Counted from the stretch's first letter, positions 1 to 8,738 are shown. The stretch is DNA of 64,000 nucleotides from Salipaludibacillus keqinensis (GCF_003226325.1 NZ_PDOD01000005.1:62001-126000), one strand, 5' to 3'. Notes: generated from the sequence alone by a model not told the origin. Numbers and translations are program-made.

Positions 1-870
1 AGAATAGGGTTTTATGAATTAGATCGCCGGATTACCGGTACGCATGAATTATACTTAACGACTCAAGGAAATCAAGCCCTAATGCTTTTATCTAATCCTT
101 ATGCTGATTACTATACGGGTGGTGCTGAAAGAGATTTTCAGATTATTGATGTAAGTGATCCGACAAATCCGGAAAAACTATGGGAATTCGATCCACGAGA
201 ACTTGCTGAAGTTGATGAAAATTTTAACGGATATCATTGGAGCTCTCCAGATGGTAAAACAAGACCTGTGTTTAATCATAGTGTCATTACAGATAATAAC
301 GGCCAGTATGCGTATGTATCGATGTGGGATTTAGGCACAGTTATTTTCGATATTCGAGACCCTGAAAATGCGAAGTATCTTGGCAGAACAGAATTTGCCG
401 ATGATCAAAAAGGTGCTGCACACTCTGCTGCCTTAGCAAGAGGTGGAACAGTTTTGATTGAAACGCGTGAAGTGGCTAGTCCTCACGGTGCTGGTTATGA
501 GAGTGCATACGGGTATACTCGTATTTTCGACATTAAAGACAAAACAAATCCTGTTTTATTAAGTGAATTCACAACAGATTTAACGTATGATTTTTCTACG
601 CCAGTGAATACATTTGCGAAAACGGTACATGATCCGAAAGTACAAGGAAATACCCTTTACCTGTCCTACTACTCTGGAGGAGTTATTTCTGTAGATATAA
701 CCAATCCGAGTGAACCGGTTGAAATCGGTCGTTACACACCGGATCAAGCCGACGTTTGGGGCGTATTTGTTGATAGAAACTATGTCCTAGCTTCAGACAT
801 GGGCCAAGGATTAAAGGTCTTGTTGAAAAACAACGACAACCGTTCAAATAACAACCGTTTGAATAATTAA
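1..870 (+). CDS. LVIVD repeat-containing protein, 3' part
   Basis: The reading frame is already open at base 1, so the first in-frame ATG at 82 is internal and this is the C-terminal ~289 residues of a longer protein. It shows repeated beta-propeller-like segments of the LVIVD type (FQIIDVSDPTNPEKL, VIFDIRDPENAKYLG, TRIFDIKDKTNPVLL, ISVDITNPSEPVEIG), each ending in an Asp/Asn-Pro turn. Such proteins are usually secreted or surface-exposed; no enzymatic function is established for most. The C-terminus is Asn/Arg-rich (NNDNRSNNNR). A strong terminator follows. The family call is good; the function is unknown. Confidence 0.8.
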   Translation, partial: RIGFYELDRRITGTHELYLTTQGNQALMLLSNPYADYYTGGAERDFQIIDVSDPTNPEKLWEFDPRELAEVDENFNGYHWSSPDGKTRPVFNHSVITDNNGQYAYVSMWDLGTVIFDIRDPENAKYLGRTEFADDQKGAAHSAALARGGTVLIETREVASPHGAGYESAYGYTRIFDIKDKTNPVLLSEFTTDLTYDFSTPVNTFAKTVHDPKVQGNTLYLSYYSGGVISVDITNPSEPVEIGRYTPDQADVWGVFVDRNYVLASDMGQGLKVLLKNNDNRSNNNRLNN

Positions 871-895
871 GTATTTGAAGAAGTAATGCATGATT

Positions 896-936
896 AATAG
901 ACGCCCTGAAATGAAATCGGGGCGTCTATTTTTTTA
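896..936 (+). terminator. Rho-independent terminator after the LVIVD gene
   Basis: An 11-bp perfect stem (AATAGACGCCC / GGGCGTCTATT) with a 13-nt loop is followed by a run of T. It lies between two convergent genes. Confidence 0.85.
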
Positions 937-949
937 CAAGGTTTTCATC

Positions 950-2776
950 TTACTTCACGTTCAATTCACCCAAACTAGCCCCTTTAACAAAGAATCTTTC
1001 GATGTTTTTTTCAACAGTAGGGTCTGGAATGAGCGGGGGAGCGTGATGCGGCTTGATACGAGCATCAATGATCATACTGTCACAGCCCCAATGCTTGTTT
1101 TGATAAGTGCTATTAATCCCGTGAATATCATGAGATGGATTACTTCTCGTAAACGTTGCCCAAAAGAAATTACTCATGTTTTCGCTCAGGAATTCGCTTC
1201 CGTCACAGACAACTATCATCGGGCATGAGGGAATGTCTCCAATAGCGTCCGACATAGCGTTAAATTCCTTGCTCGCATTGTCGTGGTCTTTAAATTCCGG
1301 TCCTTCGATAGCCACTACCCCTGGCATGACTAACCTTGGATGTTTAAACCCTTCTAATTGATGAAACGCTTCAGGAACCTCTGTACACAAATCCCTTTTT
1401 TTATCACCATAGGCGGCGATAACTACCTTACTCCCACTATTTAAGCCTTCACCAGAGTAATCTAGCGTATCAATAGTCGTCTTTGTCTGAAAGTGAAGGT
1501 CGCGCTGTAAGTCAATTCGTTCTAAGATGTGGGTTAGAAAATCCACTTCTCTGTGTGTATCCAATGGTGTTTCCTGTTCAGCGGTAATGAATAAAAACTT
1601 GGCTAAACTTAATTGTCCAGTTCCTAAAATCCGGTTAGCAATTGTCAGTAATTCCGCTGGTCGCTTCACTTCTTCAAAAGGAGTGTATCGTTCACTTCCA
1701 ATCGCAAACAGCAACGGGTGAACACCGGCAGCGTCGATGGCGTGTACTTCTTTTACCCCTGGAATCTCCTGCTTGACCGCATCACCAGTGATCTCGTGGA
1801 TGATAGCGCCAAAAGACGTATCTTCTTGAGGAGGGCGACCGACGACGGTGAACGGTAAAATCGCCTTTTCTTTTGCGTACACTTTATGTACTTTCATGAC
1901 AGGAAATTCATGTGTCAAACTATAATAGCCAAGGTGATCTCCGAATGGTCCTTCTGGTTTGGTGTCTTCTGGATGTATTTCTCCAGTGATGACGAAATCC
2001 GCATCGTGACTAATGCAATAACCGTCTTCGTAGCTGTACTGGAAGCGGCGTCCTGCAAGTAAGCCAGCAAAGGTCATTTCGCTTAATCCTTCAGGAAGCG
2101 GCATCACGGCAGATAGTGTGTGGGAGGGCGGCCCACCAACAAAAATACTGACTTTAAGTGGTTCACCCTTTTTGGTAGCGGCCGCTTGATGGACGCCAAT
2201 TCCACGGTGAATTTGATAATGCAAGCCAATTTCTTTGTCTTGTTCATAGTCATTCCCGCTCAACTGCACCCGATACATACCAAGGTTTGAATTCATGATT
2301 CCTGGTTTTTCAGGATCTTCAGAATAAACTTGTGGTAGCGTAATGAATGCACCTCCGTCGTTCGGCCATGATTGAATCAGAGGAAGGTCAGATATACTAA
2401 TTTCTTTTGATTGTACTGGACCTTTTCCTCTTTTCTTTTGGGGGAGAGCCTTTATTGCTGAAAAGCCATTGCCAATGTTTTTAAATGGGTGTTTCATGGC
2501 TTGAATGGGATCGTTTCTAAGGGCAACAATATTTTGCACCGGATCCCACGTTTTACGGAAAATGAATTTGCTCCGCTCCACTGTACCAAAAAGATTCGAG
2601 ACAGCCCGGTACGATGACCCCTTGACGTTTTCAAACAACAATGCAGGACCGCCCGCCTCATATACTTTCAAGTGAATAGCAGCCATTTCCAAGTGTGGAT
2701 CTACTTCTTCTTTTATGCGAATTAAATGGCCGTTTTTTTCTAAATCTTTCATACATTCTTCCATATTTTGATACAT
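950..2776 (-). CDS. UbiD family decarboxylase
   Basis: 608 residues, longer than classical UbiD (about 490). UbiD-family enzymes use prenylated FMN to add or remove CO2 on aromatic or unsaturated acids. The family hallmark PEGPFGDHLGYYS, which contains a catalytic Glu, lies near residue 275, and the fold is collinear with the family (IHRGIGVHQ, then ITGEIHPE upstream of it). The ATG at 2776 is preceded by GGGAG about 9 nt upstream. No UbiX flavin prenyltransferase lies next to it, so the cofactor would be made elsewhere. The substrate cannot be read from the sequence. Confidence 0.85.
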   Translation of the reverse strand: MYQNMEECMKDLEKNGHLIRIKEEVDPHLEMAAIHLKVYEAGGPALLFENVKGSSYRAVSNLFGTVERSKFIFRKTWDPVQNIVALRNDPIQAMKHPFKNIGNGFSAIKALPQKKRGKGPVQSKEISISDLPLIQSWPNDGGAFITLPQVYSEDPEKPGIMNSNLGMYRVQLSGNDYEQDKEIGLHYQIHRGIGVHQAAATKKGEPLKVSIFVGGPPSHTLSAVMPLPEGLSEMTFAGLLAGRRFQYSYEDGYCISHDADFVITGEIHPEDTKPEGPFGDHLGYYSLTHEFPVMKVHKVYAKEKAILPFTVVGRPPQEDTSFGAIIHEITGDAVKQEIPGVKEVHAIDAAGVHPLLFAIGSERYTPFEEVKRPAELLTIANRILGTGQLSLAKFLFITAEQETPLDTHREVDFLTHILERIDLQRDLHFQTKTTIDTLDYSGEGLNSGSKVVIAAYGDKKRDLCTEVPEAFHQLEGFKHPRLVMPGVVAIEGPEFKDHDNASKEFNAMSDAIGDIPSCPMIVVCDGSEFLSENMSNFFWATFTRSNPSHDIHGINSTYQNKHWGCDSMIIDARIKPHHAPPLIPDPTVEKNIERFFVKGASLGELNVK

Positions 2777-2884
2777 GATGAATGACTCCCATCTATCGAT
2801 AAATTTCGTCCATTATTTACAGAGGTTCATTCACTATTTTACGTTAAAACAGAAAATAATGCAGAGATTTGAGCGGAAAATAAT

Positions 2885-2985
2885 TCTATCGGCGAAATTG
2901 GCTGGTCTATCAGCGTAAATGACCCTTCTATCGGCGAAATACGGCTGTCTATCGGCGAAAATCACCATCCTATCAGCGAAACTAA
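2885..2985. repeat. Intergenic tandem array with 21-bp period
   Basis: Five units of the form TCTATCGGCGAAAT plus 7 variable bases recur at an exact 21-bp spacing (2885, 2906, 2927, 2948, 2969), and a weaker copy precedes them. It fills most of the 314-bp gap between the UbiD gene and ybaK. A short minus-strand reading frame through it repeats FADR every seven residues, but this follows from the 21-bp period and has no ribosome binding site. Confidence 0.85.
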
Positions 2986-3090
2986 TCAAACATCGTTTCA
3001 ACTCCCTCGTATACCAAATATTTGCCGTTATGAAAAGTCTCATTCAATCAACACTAAGGGTACGATACAGCCATAGACAAAGGAGCAGCG

Positions 3091-3534
3091 ATGGGGATGA
3101 ATGTGATATTTACGCTAGGTGAAAAAAGAAAAGAGAAACAATGGAAATATCAGCGGACGATGCTCCGTTCTTTACAGATCAGTAATATGAAAAAAGATGT
3201 TCAAAGGCGATTTTTCGCTCATGAAGTTCAAGAAACAGTATCCCAATTGTACCTTCAAGATTTCTGCTTAGATGTGGGGATAGATGCATACTTGTTAGGT
3301 GCTGAATTCGCCCGATTTGGTTATTATGGTGAATCGGAATTCATGGTCATGCAGCGTTGTGCTGGTGAAATTATGGCTCAAATTGATCAGACGGTTGCGC
3401 AGTTTTCAGCGTGGTTAAATTTAGATGAACCGCAAGCTGACGTTTATAAAGAAGTGGCCACTGGCTACATTTACGAATGGTGGCGCCAAGGGTTCGATGA
3501 AGGAAAGAAACGATACCATCTAAGGCTTCATTAA
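3091..3534 (+). CDS. ybaK: DUF2521 family protein YbaK
   Basis: 147 residues, the same length as B. subtilis YbaK, and directly upstream of cwlD as in that species. The function is unknown. The protein is soluble with no signal peptide and has aromatic-rich helices (ATGYIYEWWRQGFDEG) near the C-terminus. The start at 3091 follows AAAGGAG by 6 nt. Identification rests on size, synteny and remembered sequence character. Confidence 0.85.
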   Translation: MGMNVIFTLGEKRKEKQWKYQRTMLRSLQISNMKKDVQRRFFAHEVQETVSQLYLQDFCLDVGIDAYLLGAEFARFGYYGESEFMVMQRCAGEIMAQIDQTVAQFSAWLNLDEPQADVYKEVATGYIYEWWRQGFDEGKKRYHLRLH

Positions 3535-3547
3535 AAACGAATTTCGC

Positions 3548-3575
3548 ACATATTTTTCCCCTTGTCCCATATATT
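3548..3575 (+). promoter_or_regulatory. Possible sigma-E-type promoter for cwlD
   Basis: ACATATT and CATATATT are 13 nt apart just upstream of the cwlD ribosome binding site and resemble the sigma-E -35 and -10 elements. cwlD is known to be sporulation-expressed. One mismatch and a short leader keep confidence low. Confidence 0.35.
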
Positions 3576-3600
3576 TATTACAGGTGGGGAGGGGAATAGC

Positions 3601-4320
3601 ATGAAGAAGTGGTGGGGATTGGCAAGTCTAGCTTTCATCATAGCGATCGGTTTAGCCATTGGACCATTGTTGTACACAACAGAAGATTCAACTGGATATG
3701 GACTGCCGTTATCCGGAAAAATGATAGTACTGGACCCTGGACATGGTGGGATAGATGGTGGAGCAACCTCGAAGTCAGGGTTGTTAGAAAAAGACGTCAG
3801 CCTTGAGATTAGTTTGAATTTGCGTGATTATTTACAAGAAGCAGGTGCTTTCGTGATGATGACGAGAGAAGTTGACAAAGATTTAGCGGCAGCGGACACG
3901 CAAAAAATTCGTTCTCGAAAAGTAGAAGATTTAAAAGAGCGGGTTAGACTGATCAATAACTCTGATGCAGATTTTTTCATCAGTCTCCATTTAAATGCTA
4001 TTGGTGAACCACGTTGGAGCGGGGCCCAAACTTTTTATAACCGAGCGATAGAGGGTAACGAAGTACTGGCAAAACACATTCAAAATGAATTAGTCATAAA
4101 TTTAGAAAATACGGCAAGACAAGCAAAACCAATCCATAACGTGTATTTGATCCAACAATCAACGATCCCTGGTTCCCTAGTGGAGGTGGGATTTCTCTCC
4201 AATCCGAGAGAAGCGGAGTTGCTTGGCACTGAAGACTATCAGCAAAAAATAGCCGCATCGATCTACAATGGGATTTTACGCTACACGAATAACGAACCTG
4301 TGACGCAAGAGGGTGAATAG
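3601..4320 (+). CDS. cwlD: N-acetylmuramoyl-L-alanine amidase CwlD
   Basis: 239 residues when started at the ATG at 3601, which has GGGGAGG 8 nt upstream; an in-frame ATG at 3562 lacks a site. An N-terminal membrane or signal segment (residues 5-25) is followed by an Amidase_3 domain with zinc ligands His48 (DPGHGG), Glu63 and His130 (SLHLNA), and catalytic Glu195 (VEVGFLSN). CwlD works with PdaA to make muramic delta-lactam in spore cortex peptidoglycan, which is needed for germination. It lies between ybaK and salA as in Bacillus. Confidence 0.95.
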   Translation: MKKWWGLASLAFIIAIGLAIGPLLYTTEDSTGYGLPLSGKMIVLDPGHGGIDGGATSKSGLLEKDVSLEISLNLRDYLQEAGAFVMMTREVDKDLAAADTQKIRSRKVEDLKERVRLINNSDADFFISLHLNAIGEPRWSGAQTFYNRAIEGNEVLAKHIQNELVINLENTARQAKPIHNVYLIQQSTIPGSLVEVGFLSNPREAELLGTEDYQQKIAASIYNGILRYTNNEPVTQEGE

Positions 4321-4356
4321 CCCTCCTTTTTCTTGTAAAAGGTGTGATCTATATCA

Positions 4357-4385
4357 TTATCGATCCTGTGTATGTGTGTTATAAT
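4357..4385 (+). promoter_or_regulatory. Likely sigma-A promoter of salA
   Basis: A perfect -10 TATAAT (4380-4385) lies 55 bp upstream of salA, with a poor -35 (TTATCG) 17 bp before it. Confidence 0.45.
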
Positions 4386-4438
4386 TACCATGTAGTGGAA
4401 CCGAATACATACAAGATTATATAAAGGATGGTGTCTTC

Positions 4439-5488
4439 ATGTTAACAGAAGAACAAGTGCTAAAAGCGCTAGAGCCAGTTAAAGATCCTCATTTAAATAA
4501 AACATTACTTGAAATCGGCTCAGTAAAAGAAGTCAAAATCAAAGAAAAACTCGTCAGCTTGAAATTGGCGATTGCACAACCTGGAACAGCTGAACAAATG
4601 CAGCTTCAACAAGAAGTAGTAAATGCGGTAAAGAATGCAGGAGCAGAATCCGTTGGTCTTCGTTTTGAGAAGCTAGCAGAAGAAGAAATTGCAAAGCATG
4701 GCGGAGCAGCAGAAGAAGAAGGCGAAAAGTCGCTATTGGATAACAAGCGTACGACATTTATTGCGGTAACGAGTGGTAAAGGCGGCGTAGGTAAATCAAC
4801 TGTATCTGTGAACCTAGCCACCTCTTTGGCTCGCCAAGGCAAAAAAGTCGGGATCATTGACGCTGACATATACGGATTTAGTGTTCCAGACATGATGGGC
4901 ATTGAAGAACGTCCAAAAGTTGTAGGGCAACGCATTTATCCTGTGACACGTTTTGACGTGCAAGTCATTTCCATGGGCTTCTTTGTCGAAGACAACTCAC
5001 CAATTATTTGGCGCGGACCGATGCTCGGCAAAATGCTAAATAACTTCTTTAATGAAGTGGAGTGGGATGATTTAGACTACTTAATCTTAGACTTACCACC
5101 AGGAACAGGGGACGTTGCTTTAGATATTCATTCCATGCTTCCTCAATCCAAGGAAATTGTCGTAACAACTCCTCACGCTACAGCCGCCTTTGTTGCAGCA
5201 AGAGCAGGGGCGATGGCTTTGAAAACAGAGCATGAAATTTTAGGCGTGGTGGAGAACATGGCTTACTTTGAAAGCAAACTTACGGGAGAGAAAGAATTCG
5301 TCTTCGGAAAAGGCGGAGGACCTAAATTGGCTGAAGAGCTTCAAACGGAAATCCTTGCTCAAATTCCTCTAGGTCAGCCTGAAATTGATGAAGAGAACTT
5401 TGCTCCATCCGTATATGATGTAGAGCATCCGATCGGAAAAATTTACATGGACATGGCGGAAAAAGTCATTCAATCGACTGAAAAATAA
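4439..5488 (+). CDS. salA: Mrp/NBP35-family P-loop ATPase SalA
   Basis: 349 residues. The N-terminal MIP18/DUF59 domain (about 1-85) is followed by a ParA/MinD-like domain with a deviant Walker A GKGGVGKS (113-120) and the DLPPGTGD motif. The Mrp family carries Fe-S clusters for apoprotein maturation; in B. subtilis SalA also represses scoC and so raises exoprotease expression. It sits between cwlD and gerD as in Bacillus and has its own promoter and terminator. The CxxC usual in Fe-S scaffold members is not evident, as in other SalA proteins. Confidence 0.92.
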   Translation: MLTEEQVLKALEPVKDPHLNKTLLEIGSVKEVKIKEKLVSLKLAIAQPGTAEQMQLQQEVVNAVKNAGAESVGLRFEKLAEEEIAKHGGAAEEEGEKSLLDNKRTTFIAVTSGKGGVGKSTVSVNLATSLARQGKKVGIIDADIYGFSVPDMMGIEERPKVVGQRIYPVTRFDVQVISMGFFVEDNSPIIWRGPMLGKMLNNFFNEVEWDDLDYLILDLPPGTGDVALDIHSMLPQSKEIVVTTPHATAAFVAARAGAMALKTEHEILGVVENMAYFESKLTGEKEFVFGKGGGPKLAEELQTEILAQIPLGQPEIDEENFAPSVYDVEHPIGKIYMDMAEKVIQSTEK

Positions 5489-5497
5489 AAGAAGAAC

Positions 5498-5531
5498 AAG
5501 CCGCCGTCTCAGCTGAAACGGCGGCTTTTAT
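5498..5531. terminator. Terminator shared by salA and gerD
   Basis: A 10-bp GC-rich stem (AAGCCGCCGT / ACGGCGGCTT) with a short loop and flanking T/A runs lies between two convergent genes. Confidence 0.85.
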
Positions 5532-5544
5532 TGATCAAATCAAC

Positions 5545-6195
5545 TTAACCCATAGAACCCATAGACTCAGATTCTTCATCATCTGGTGGTTCCTCTTCAG
5601 TATTACCTCCGGACTGGCTAGCCTGATCATCCTCGCTACTTTTTAATTCCTCTTTCGCAATGTTTTGAAGCAGTTCATATACTCGTGCGACAAATAAAGG
5701 GCTCTCCATAGCTTCAGTCACTACGTTGGTAATCTCTTTTCGATATTCTTTCGTTTTCATCAATTCCACCGAATTTTTTTCCATTTCCGGGTCTTTCATA
5801 ATATCCAACATCATTCCTTGGTAATCAGGATCTTTCATAAGACCCTTTAAGAGCTTTTCATTTTCTTCTTGCATGCTTTCAGCAAAAGTCTTGGCAAACT
5901 CGGGGTTTTGCATCACCTTTTGCCAATATTCTTTTCCATCTTCAGAAGCGAGAGTTTGTTGAATAGTTTCTTTTATAAAATCTTGTTCCATGAGTAATTG
6001 TTCTTTCATTTCTTCCTCTTTCAGTACGTCTTGAATCGCTTTTTTTCCTTCTTCTGTTTGGAGCATATCAACAACCATTTGTTTTGTATCCTCATAATCA
6101 GGTTGCTTAGAGCCAGAATCGTCTAAAACAGCACAGCCAATAATAGAGGGAATAAGCATCATCATTATACAAATAATAGCAAATTTTTTCATCAA
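5545..6195 (-). CDS. gerD: Spore germination lipoprotein GerD
   Basis: 216 residues. The N-terminal signal ends in the lipobox SIIGC (Cys21), followed by an acidic helical region with conserved stretches such as LMKDPDYQGM and MESPLFVARVYELL. GerD is the inner spore membrane scaffold that clusters germinant receptors in the germinosome. The reading frame opens with TTG (spacing 8 from AAGGGAG) one codon before an ATG (spacing 11), and either could start. The acidic C-terminal tail (EEEPPDDEESE) is longer than in B. subtilis. A sigma-G promoter lies upstream. Confidence 0.92.
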   Translation of the reverse strand: MMKKFAIICIMMMLIPSIIGCAVLDDSGSKQPDYEDTKQMVVDMLQTEEGKKAIQDVLKEEEMKEQLLMEQDFIKETIQQTLASEDGKEYWQKVMQNPEFAKTFAESMQEENEKLLKGLMKDPDYQGMMLDIMKDPEMEKNSVELMKTKEYRKEITNVVTEAMESPLFVARVYELLQNIAKEELKSSEDDQASQSGGNTEEEPPDDEESESMGSMG

Positions 6196-6225
6196 GGTTC
6201 ATACTCCCTTCATCGTCACTATCTT

Positions 6226-6255
6226 TAATATGAGATATGGGTTCGTTTTTTATAC
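6226..6255 (-). promoter_or_regulatory. Sigma-G promoter of gerD
   Basis: On the minus strand GTATA, an 18-nt spacer and CATATTA match the forespore sigma-G consensus (GHATR-N18-CATWHTA) at every position. gerD is known to be sigma-G dependent. Confidence 0.8.
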
Positions 6256-6329
6256 AATCTGTTGAAAGAGTTTGGCTTGTTCGCTCTAAAGGATTTCTTT
6301 GAATTGGACTTATCGTCCAAATAAAAACA

Positions 6330-6348
6330 ACAATCTCCATGAGATTGT
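6330..6348. promoter_or_regulatory. Perfect short palindrome upstream of kbaA
   Basis: ACAATCTC and GAGATTGT flank a 3-nt loop. On the minus strand it is followed by a T-rich stretch, so it could be a weak terminator or an operator. It lies in the gerD-kbaA divergent region. Confidence 0.35.
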
Positions 6349-6422
6349 CGAAAAAACTGGCGCAGGAAATTCAAACTTTGATACAATAAGGAGTGGACGA
6401 AAAGCAGTGGGAGGAAAACGAA

Positions 6423-7100
6423 GTGAATTCAAGAAAAGTCGTTTTTTTATTTAATTCAACCTTTTTAATCGGGACAACAGCCGGTTTTATCATTGGTATG
6501 ATTTTGGACTGGCAAACACATATGAATGATTTAAGTAACTGGAATTTTGGCGGGGTAGCGATGGTTATTATCACGTCAGCGATCTGGACAGTCATTGCTC
6601 AGATGGGCTTTTTTGCCTACTTAACGATTCACCGATTCGGCTTAGGAATCTTTAAGTCCGTAAAATTGTGGAATCAAGTGCAACTGGTCATCATCGCCTT
6701 TGCGCTGTTTGATTTGATGTTCTTCAGACATTATTTCTTTGCTGAAGAAGGGGAGTCGATGCTCGGGTTTATTTGGATGCCGCTTTTGCTTCTCGTTTAT
6801 GGTCTCATCGTAGCAACGATTAAAAGTAAGGAAACGGACCGTTCGGCTTTCATTCCTACAGTATTCTTTATCGTTGTAGTGACATTGATTGAATGGATAC
6901 CGGCCTTACGAGAAAATGATTTTACTTTTCTTCTAACAGCAATTGTGCCATTACTAGTAGCAAACACATGGCAAATTCTTGTCCTTCATCATCTCCATCA
7001 ACAACCAAACGGAAAGCAACCTGGTGTGAGCGAAGTAAAGCAAAAGGAGAAGCAAGCGAATACATCCAGAGGGAAAAAAGGAGCTCAGCGCCGAAAATAA
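6423..7100 (+). CDS. kbaA: KinB-signalling pathway activator KbaA
   Basis: 225 residues from the GTG at 6423, chosen because GGGAGG lies 8 nt upstream; a GTG at 6393 would overlap its own SD-like bases. A multi-pass membrane protein with about six hydrophobic helices and the family stretch QMGFFAYLTIHRFGLGIFKS. In B. subtilis KbaA activates the sporulation kinase KinB in the Spo0A phosphorelay. The C-terminal ~40 residues are basic and cytoplasmic. Its position between gerD and pdaB matches B. subtilis. Confidence 0.9.
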   Translation: MNSRKVVFLFNSTFLIGTTAGFIIGMILDWQTHMNDLSNWNFGGVAMVIITSAIWTVIAQMGFFAYLTIHRFGLGIFKSVKLWNQVQLVIIAFALFDLMFFRHYFFAEEGESMLGFIWMPLLLLVYGLIVATIKSKETDRSAFIPTVFFIVVVTLIEWIPALRENDFTFLLTAIVPLLVANTWQILVLHHLHQQPNGKQPGVSEVKQKEKQANTSRGKKGAQRRK

Positions 7101-7117
7101 TCGGGCTGAGCTTTTAT
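7082..7117. terminator. Terminator between kbaA and pdaB
   Basis: The stem GAGCTCAG / CTGAGCT with an inner CCGA/TCGG pairing and trailing TTTTATT overlaps the kbaA stop. It lies between convergent genes. Confidence 0.8.
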
Positions 7118-7123
7118 TAGTAA

Positions 7124-7888
7124 TCAGTCCACTTCTTTCGCATTCATCTCGACGCCTGTTAACAATTGTGAGATAGTTACGAAAGAGTAACCTTCACTTT
7201 CCAATTTATCTAAAGCAATTGGCAACGCTTCTGGTGTCTGCTTTGCAGAGTCAGAGGCATGAAAAAGAATGATATCTCCATTCGTTACGTTCGTTGTAGT
7301 ATTTTCCACGATGGCTTCAACTCCAGGATTTTCCCAGTCATGTGAATGAATACTCCAATGAATCACGTCATAGTTGAGCGATTCTGCAACCTCTAATACA
7401 CGCTTGTCGAAGCTGCCATTTGGTGGACGTAATAATTTAGGAGCCTCTTCTGTCAGCTCAGATAATACACTGTGTGCTTGTTGGATATCTTTTTTAATTT
7501 GATCTTCTTCCCAGCGAGTATAGTGTTCATGTCTGTACCCATGACTACCAATTTCATATCCTGCATCAACAATCGTTTGTAAAAGGTCTGGATGACGCTC
7601 CGCCCATGCAGCTGATACGAAGAAGGTAGCGTGTTCCACGTTTTTATGTTGAAGTGTCTCAAGAATAGGAGCTAGTTGTTGTTCCCCCCAGCTAATATCG
7701 AAAGTTAATGCCAGCTCCGGTCGTTCAGCTTCCACTCGATGAATAGCTACAGGGCCTTCTTCGTTAGGAGAAAAAACCGGCAGAAGCGGCGTTTCTACGT
7801 AAAGAATTCCCGCAGTGAAAAAAGCAGCGATGCCTATAATCATATATCGCTTTAAGGTTTTAGCATGCCATACCCATATAAAATTCAT
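7124..7888 (-). CDS. pdaB: Polysaccharide deacetylase family sporulation protein PdaB
   Basis: 254 residues, the same length as B. subtilis PdaB. One N-terminal transmembrane segment (16-33) is followed by a NodB homology domain. The first motif reads LTFDISWG rather than TFDDGP, as in PdaB orthologues, while the metal-binding HGYRH pair (His116, His120) is kept. PdaB is needed to maintain spores after late sporulation. The start is supported by AAGGGGG about 9 nt upstream. A weak TCATA/CATATGA pair upstream could be a forespore promoter but is not convincing. Confidence 0.92.
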   Translation of the reverse strand: MNFIWVWHAKTLKRYMIIGIAAFFTAGILYVETPLLPVFSPNEEGPVAIHRVEAERPELALTFDISWGEQQLAPILETLQHKNVEHATFFVSAAWAERHPDLLQTIVDAGYEIGSHGYRHEHYTRWEEDQIKKDIQQAHSVLSELTEEAPKLLRPPNGSFDKRVLEVAESLNYDVIHWSIHSHDWENPGVEAIVENTTTNVTNGDIILFHASDSAKQTPEALPIALDKLESEGYSFVTISQLLTGVEMNAKEVD

Positions 7889-8006
7889 TTTATTGTTGCC
7901 CCCTTGTCCCTCGTTTACCTCATATGTATTCCGAGGACAGGCATTTATGAATAAAATAACGTAAATGGGAAAATAATTTTCAAGAAGATGAAAATGGGGT
8001 GATAAA

Positions 8007-8243
8007 ATGATTGGGTTTATGCTAAACGGAAAAGAAGCAGAGGAAATTGAATATTTATTAAAACGGGAGCTGGAGGAACTGCTACTCGATTTAACAGATG
8101 ATCGACTGGACGGTTTAATTCATAAGGCGATGGAAGAACGCTATAAAATCATTTATCAAATATATAAACGTTTTGCTTCACCGAGAGACCTTTGCAAATA
8201 CTTGAGAAGGCCTCCGTCTAAATCAATCGATTCGAATGAATAA
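8007..8243 (+). CDS. Small conserved hypothetical protein
   Basis: 78 residues, mostly charged helix (EAEEIEYLLKRELEELLLDL) with a basic C-terminal part (YKRFASPRDLCKYLRR). GGGGTGA lies upstream of the ATG. It resembles short proteins found between pdaB and rRNA loci in other Bacillaceae, but no domain or function is recognised. Confidence 0.7.
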   Translation: MIGFMLNGKEAEEIEYLLKRELEELLLDLTDDRLDGLIHKAMEERYKIIYQIYKRFASPRDLCKYLRRPPSKSIDSNE

Positions 8244-8280
8244 TTTTTTTGAAAAATATCACTTTTTTTCGCTTATACCC

Positions 8281-8309
8281 TTGAATTTTTTTTGGATTAA
8301 TAGTAAGAT
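8281..8309 (+). promoter_or_regulatory. Sigma-A promoter of the 5S-tRNA operon
   Basis: TTGAAT, 17 bp, TAAGAT, placed about 40 bp before the 5S gene and after the upstream coding region. Confidence 0.7.
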
Positions 8310-8351
8310 ATCAAATGTCTCACAAAGAAAGTACTTCTTTTGCAGACAGAG

Positions 8352-8468
<117 letters not shown>

Positions 8469-8482
8469 TCACCTTTTATTAA

Positions 8483-8557
8483 TCCACAGTAGCTCAGTGG
8501 TAGAGCTATCGGCTGTTAACCGATCGGTCGTAGGTTCGAATCCTACCTGTGGAGCCA
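8483..8557 (+). tRNA. tRNA-Asn(GTT)
   Basis: 75 nt including an encoded CCA. The acceptor stem TCCACAG/CTGTGGA pairs, and the anticodon loop is CTGTTAA. Confidence 0.95.
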
Positions 8558-8558
8558 T

Positions 8559-8634
8559 GCTTCCTTAGCTCAGTTGGTAGAGCGCATCCATGGTAAGGAT
8601 GAGGTCAGCGGTTCAAGCCCGCTAGGAAGCTCCA
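8559..8634 (+). tRNA. tRNA-Thr(GGT)
   Basis: 76 nt including CCA. The acceptor GCTTCCT/AGGAAGC pairs, and the anticodon loop holds GGT between CATCC and GGATG. Confidence 0.92.
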
Positions 8635-8650
8635 ATGAAAAATCGTTGAT

Positions 8651-8725
8651 GGCCCGTTGGTCAAGTGGTTAAGACACCGCCCTTTCACGGCGGTAACACG
8701 GGTTCGAATCCCGTACGGGTCACCA
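8651..8725 (+). tRNA. tRNA-Glu(TTC)
   Basis: 75 nt including CCA. The acceptor GGCCCGT/ACGGGTC pairs, and the anticodon TTC lies between CCGCC and GGCGG. Confidence 0.95.
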
Positions 8726-8738
8726 TATTTTTATTGTT

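Noticed and set aside
2885-2985. CRISPR array at the 21-bp repeats
   Set aside because: Repeats are too short, spacers only 7 bp, and no cas genes occur in the window.
2834-3043. Minus-strand 69-codon ORF with FADR heptad repeats
   Set aside because: The repeat is a product of the 21-bp DNA array; no ribosome binding site and no coding-like composition outside the repeat.
7900-7960. Sigma-G promoter for pdaB
   Set aside because: The candidate TCATA/CATATGA pair has the wrong spacer (19) and mismatches in both elements.
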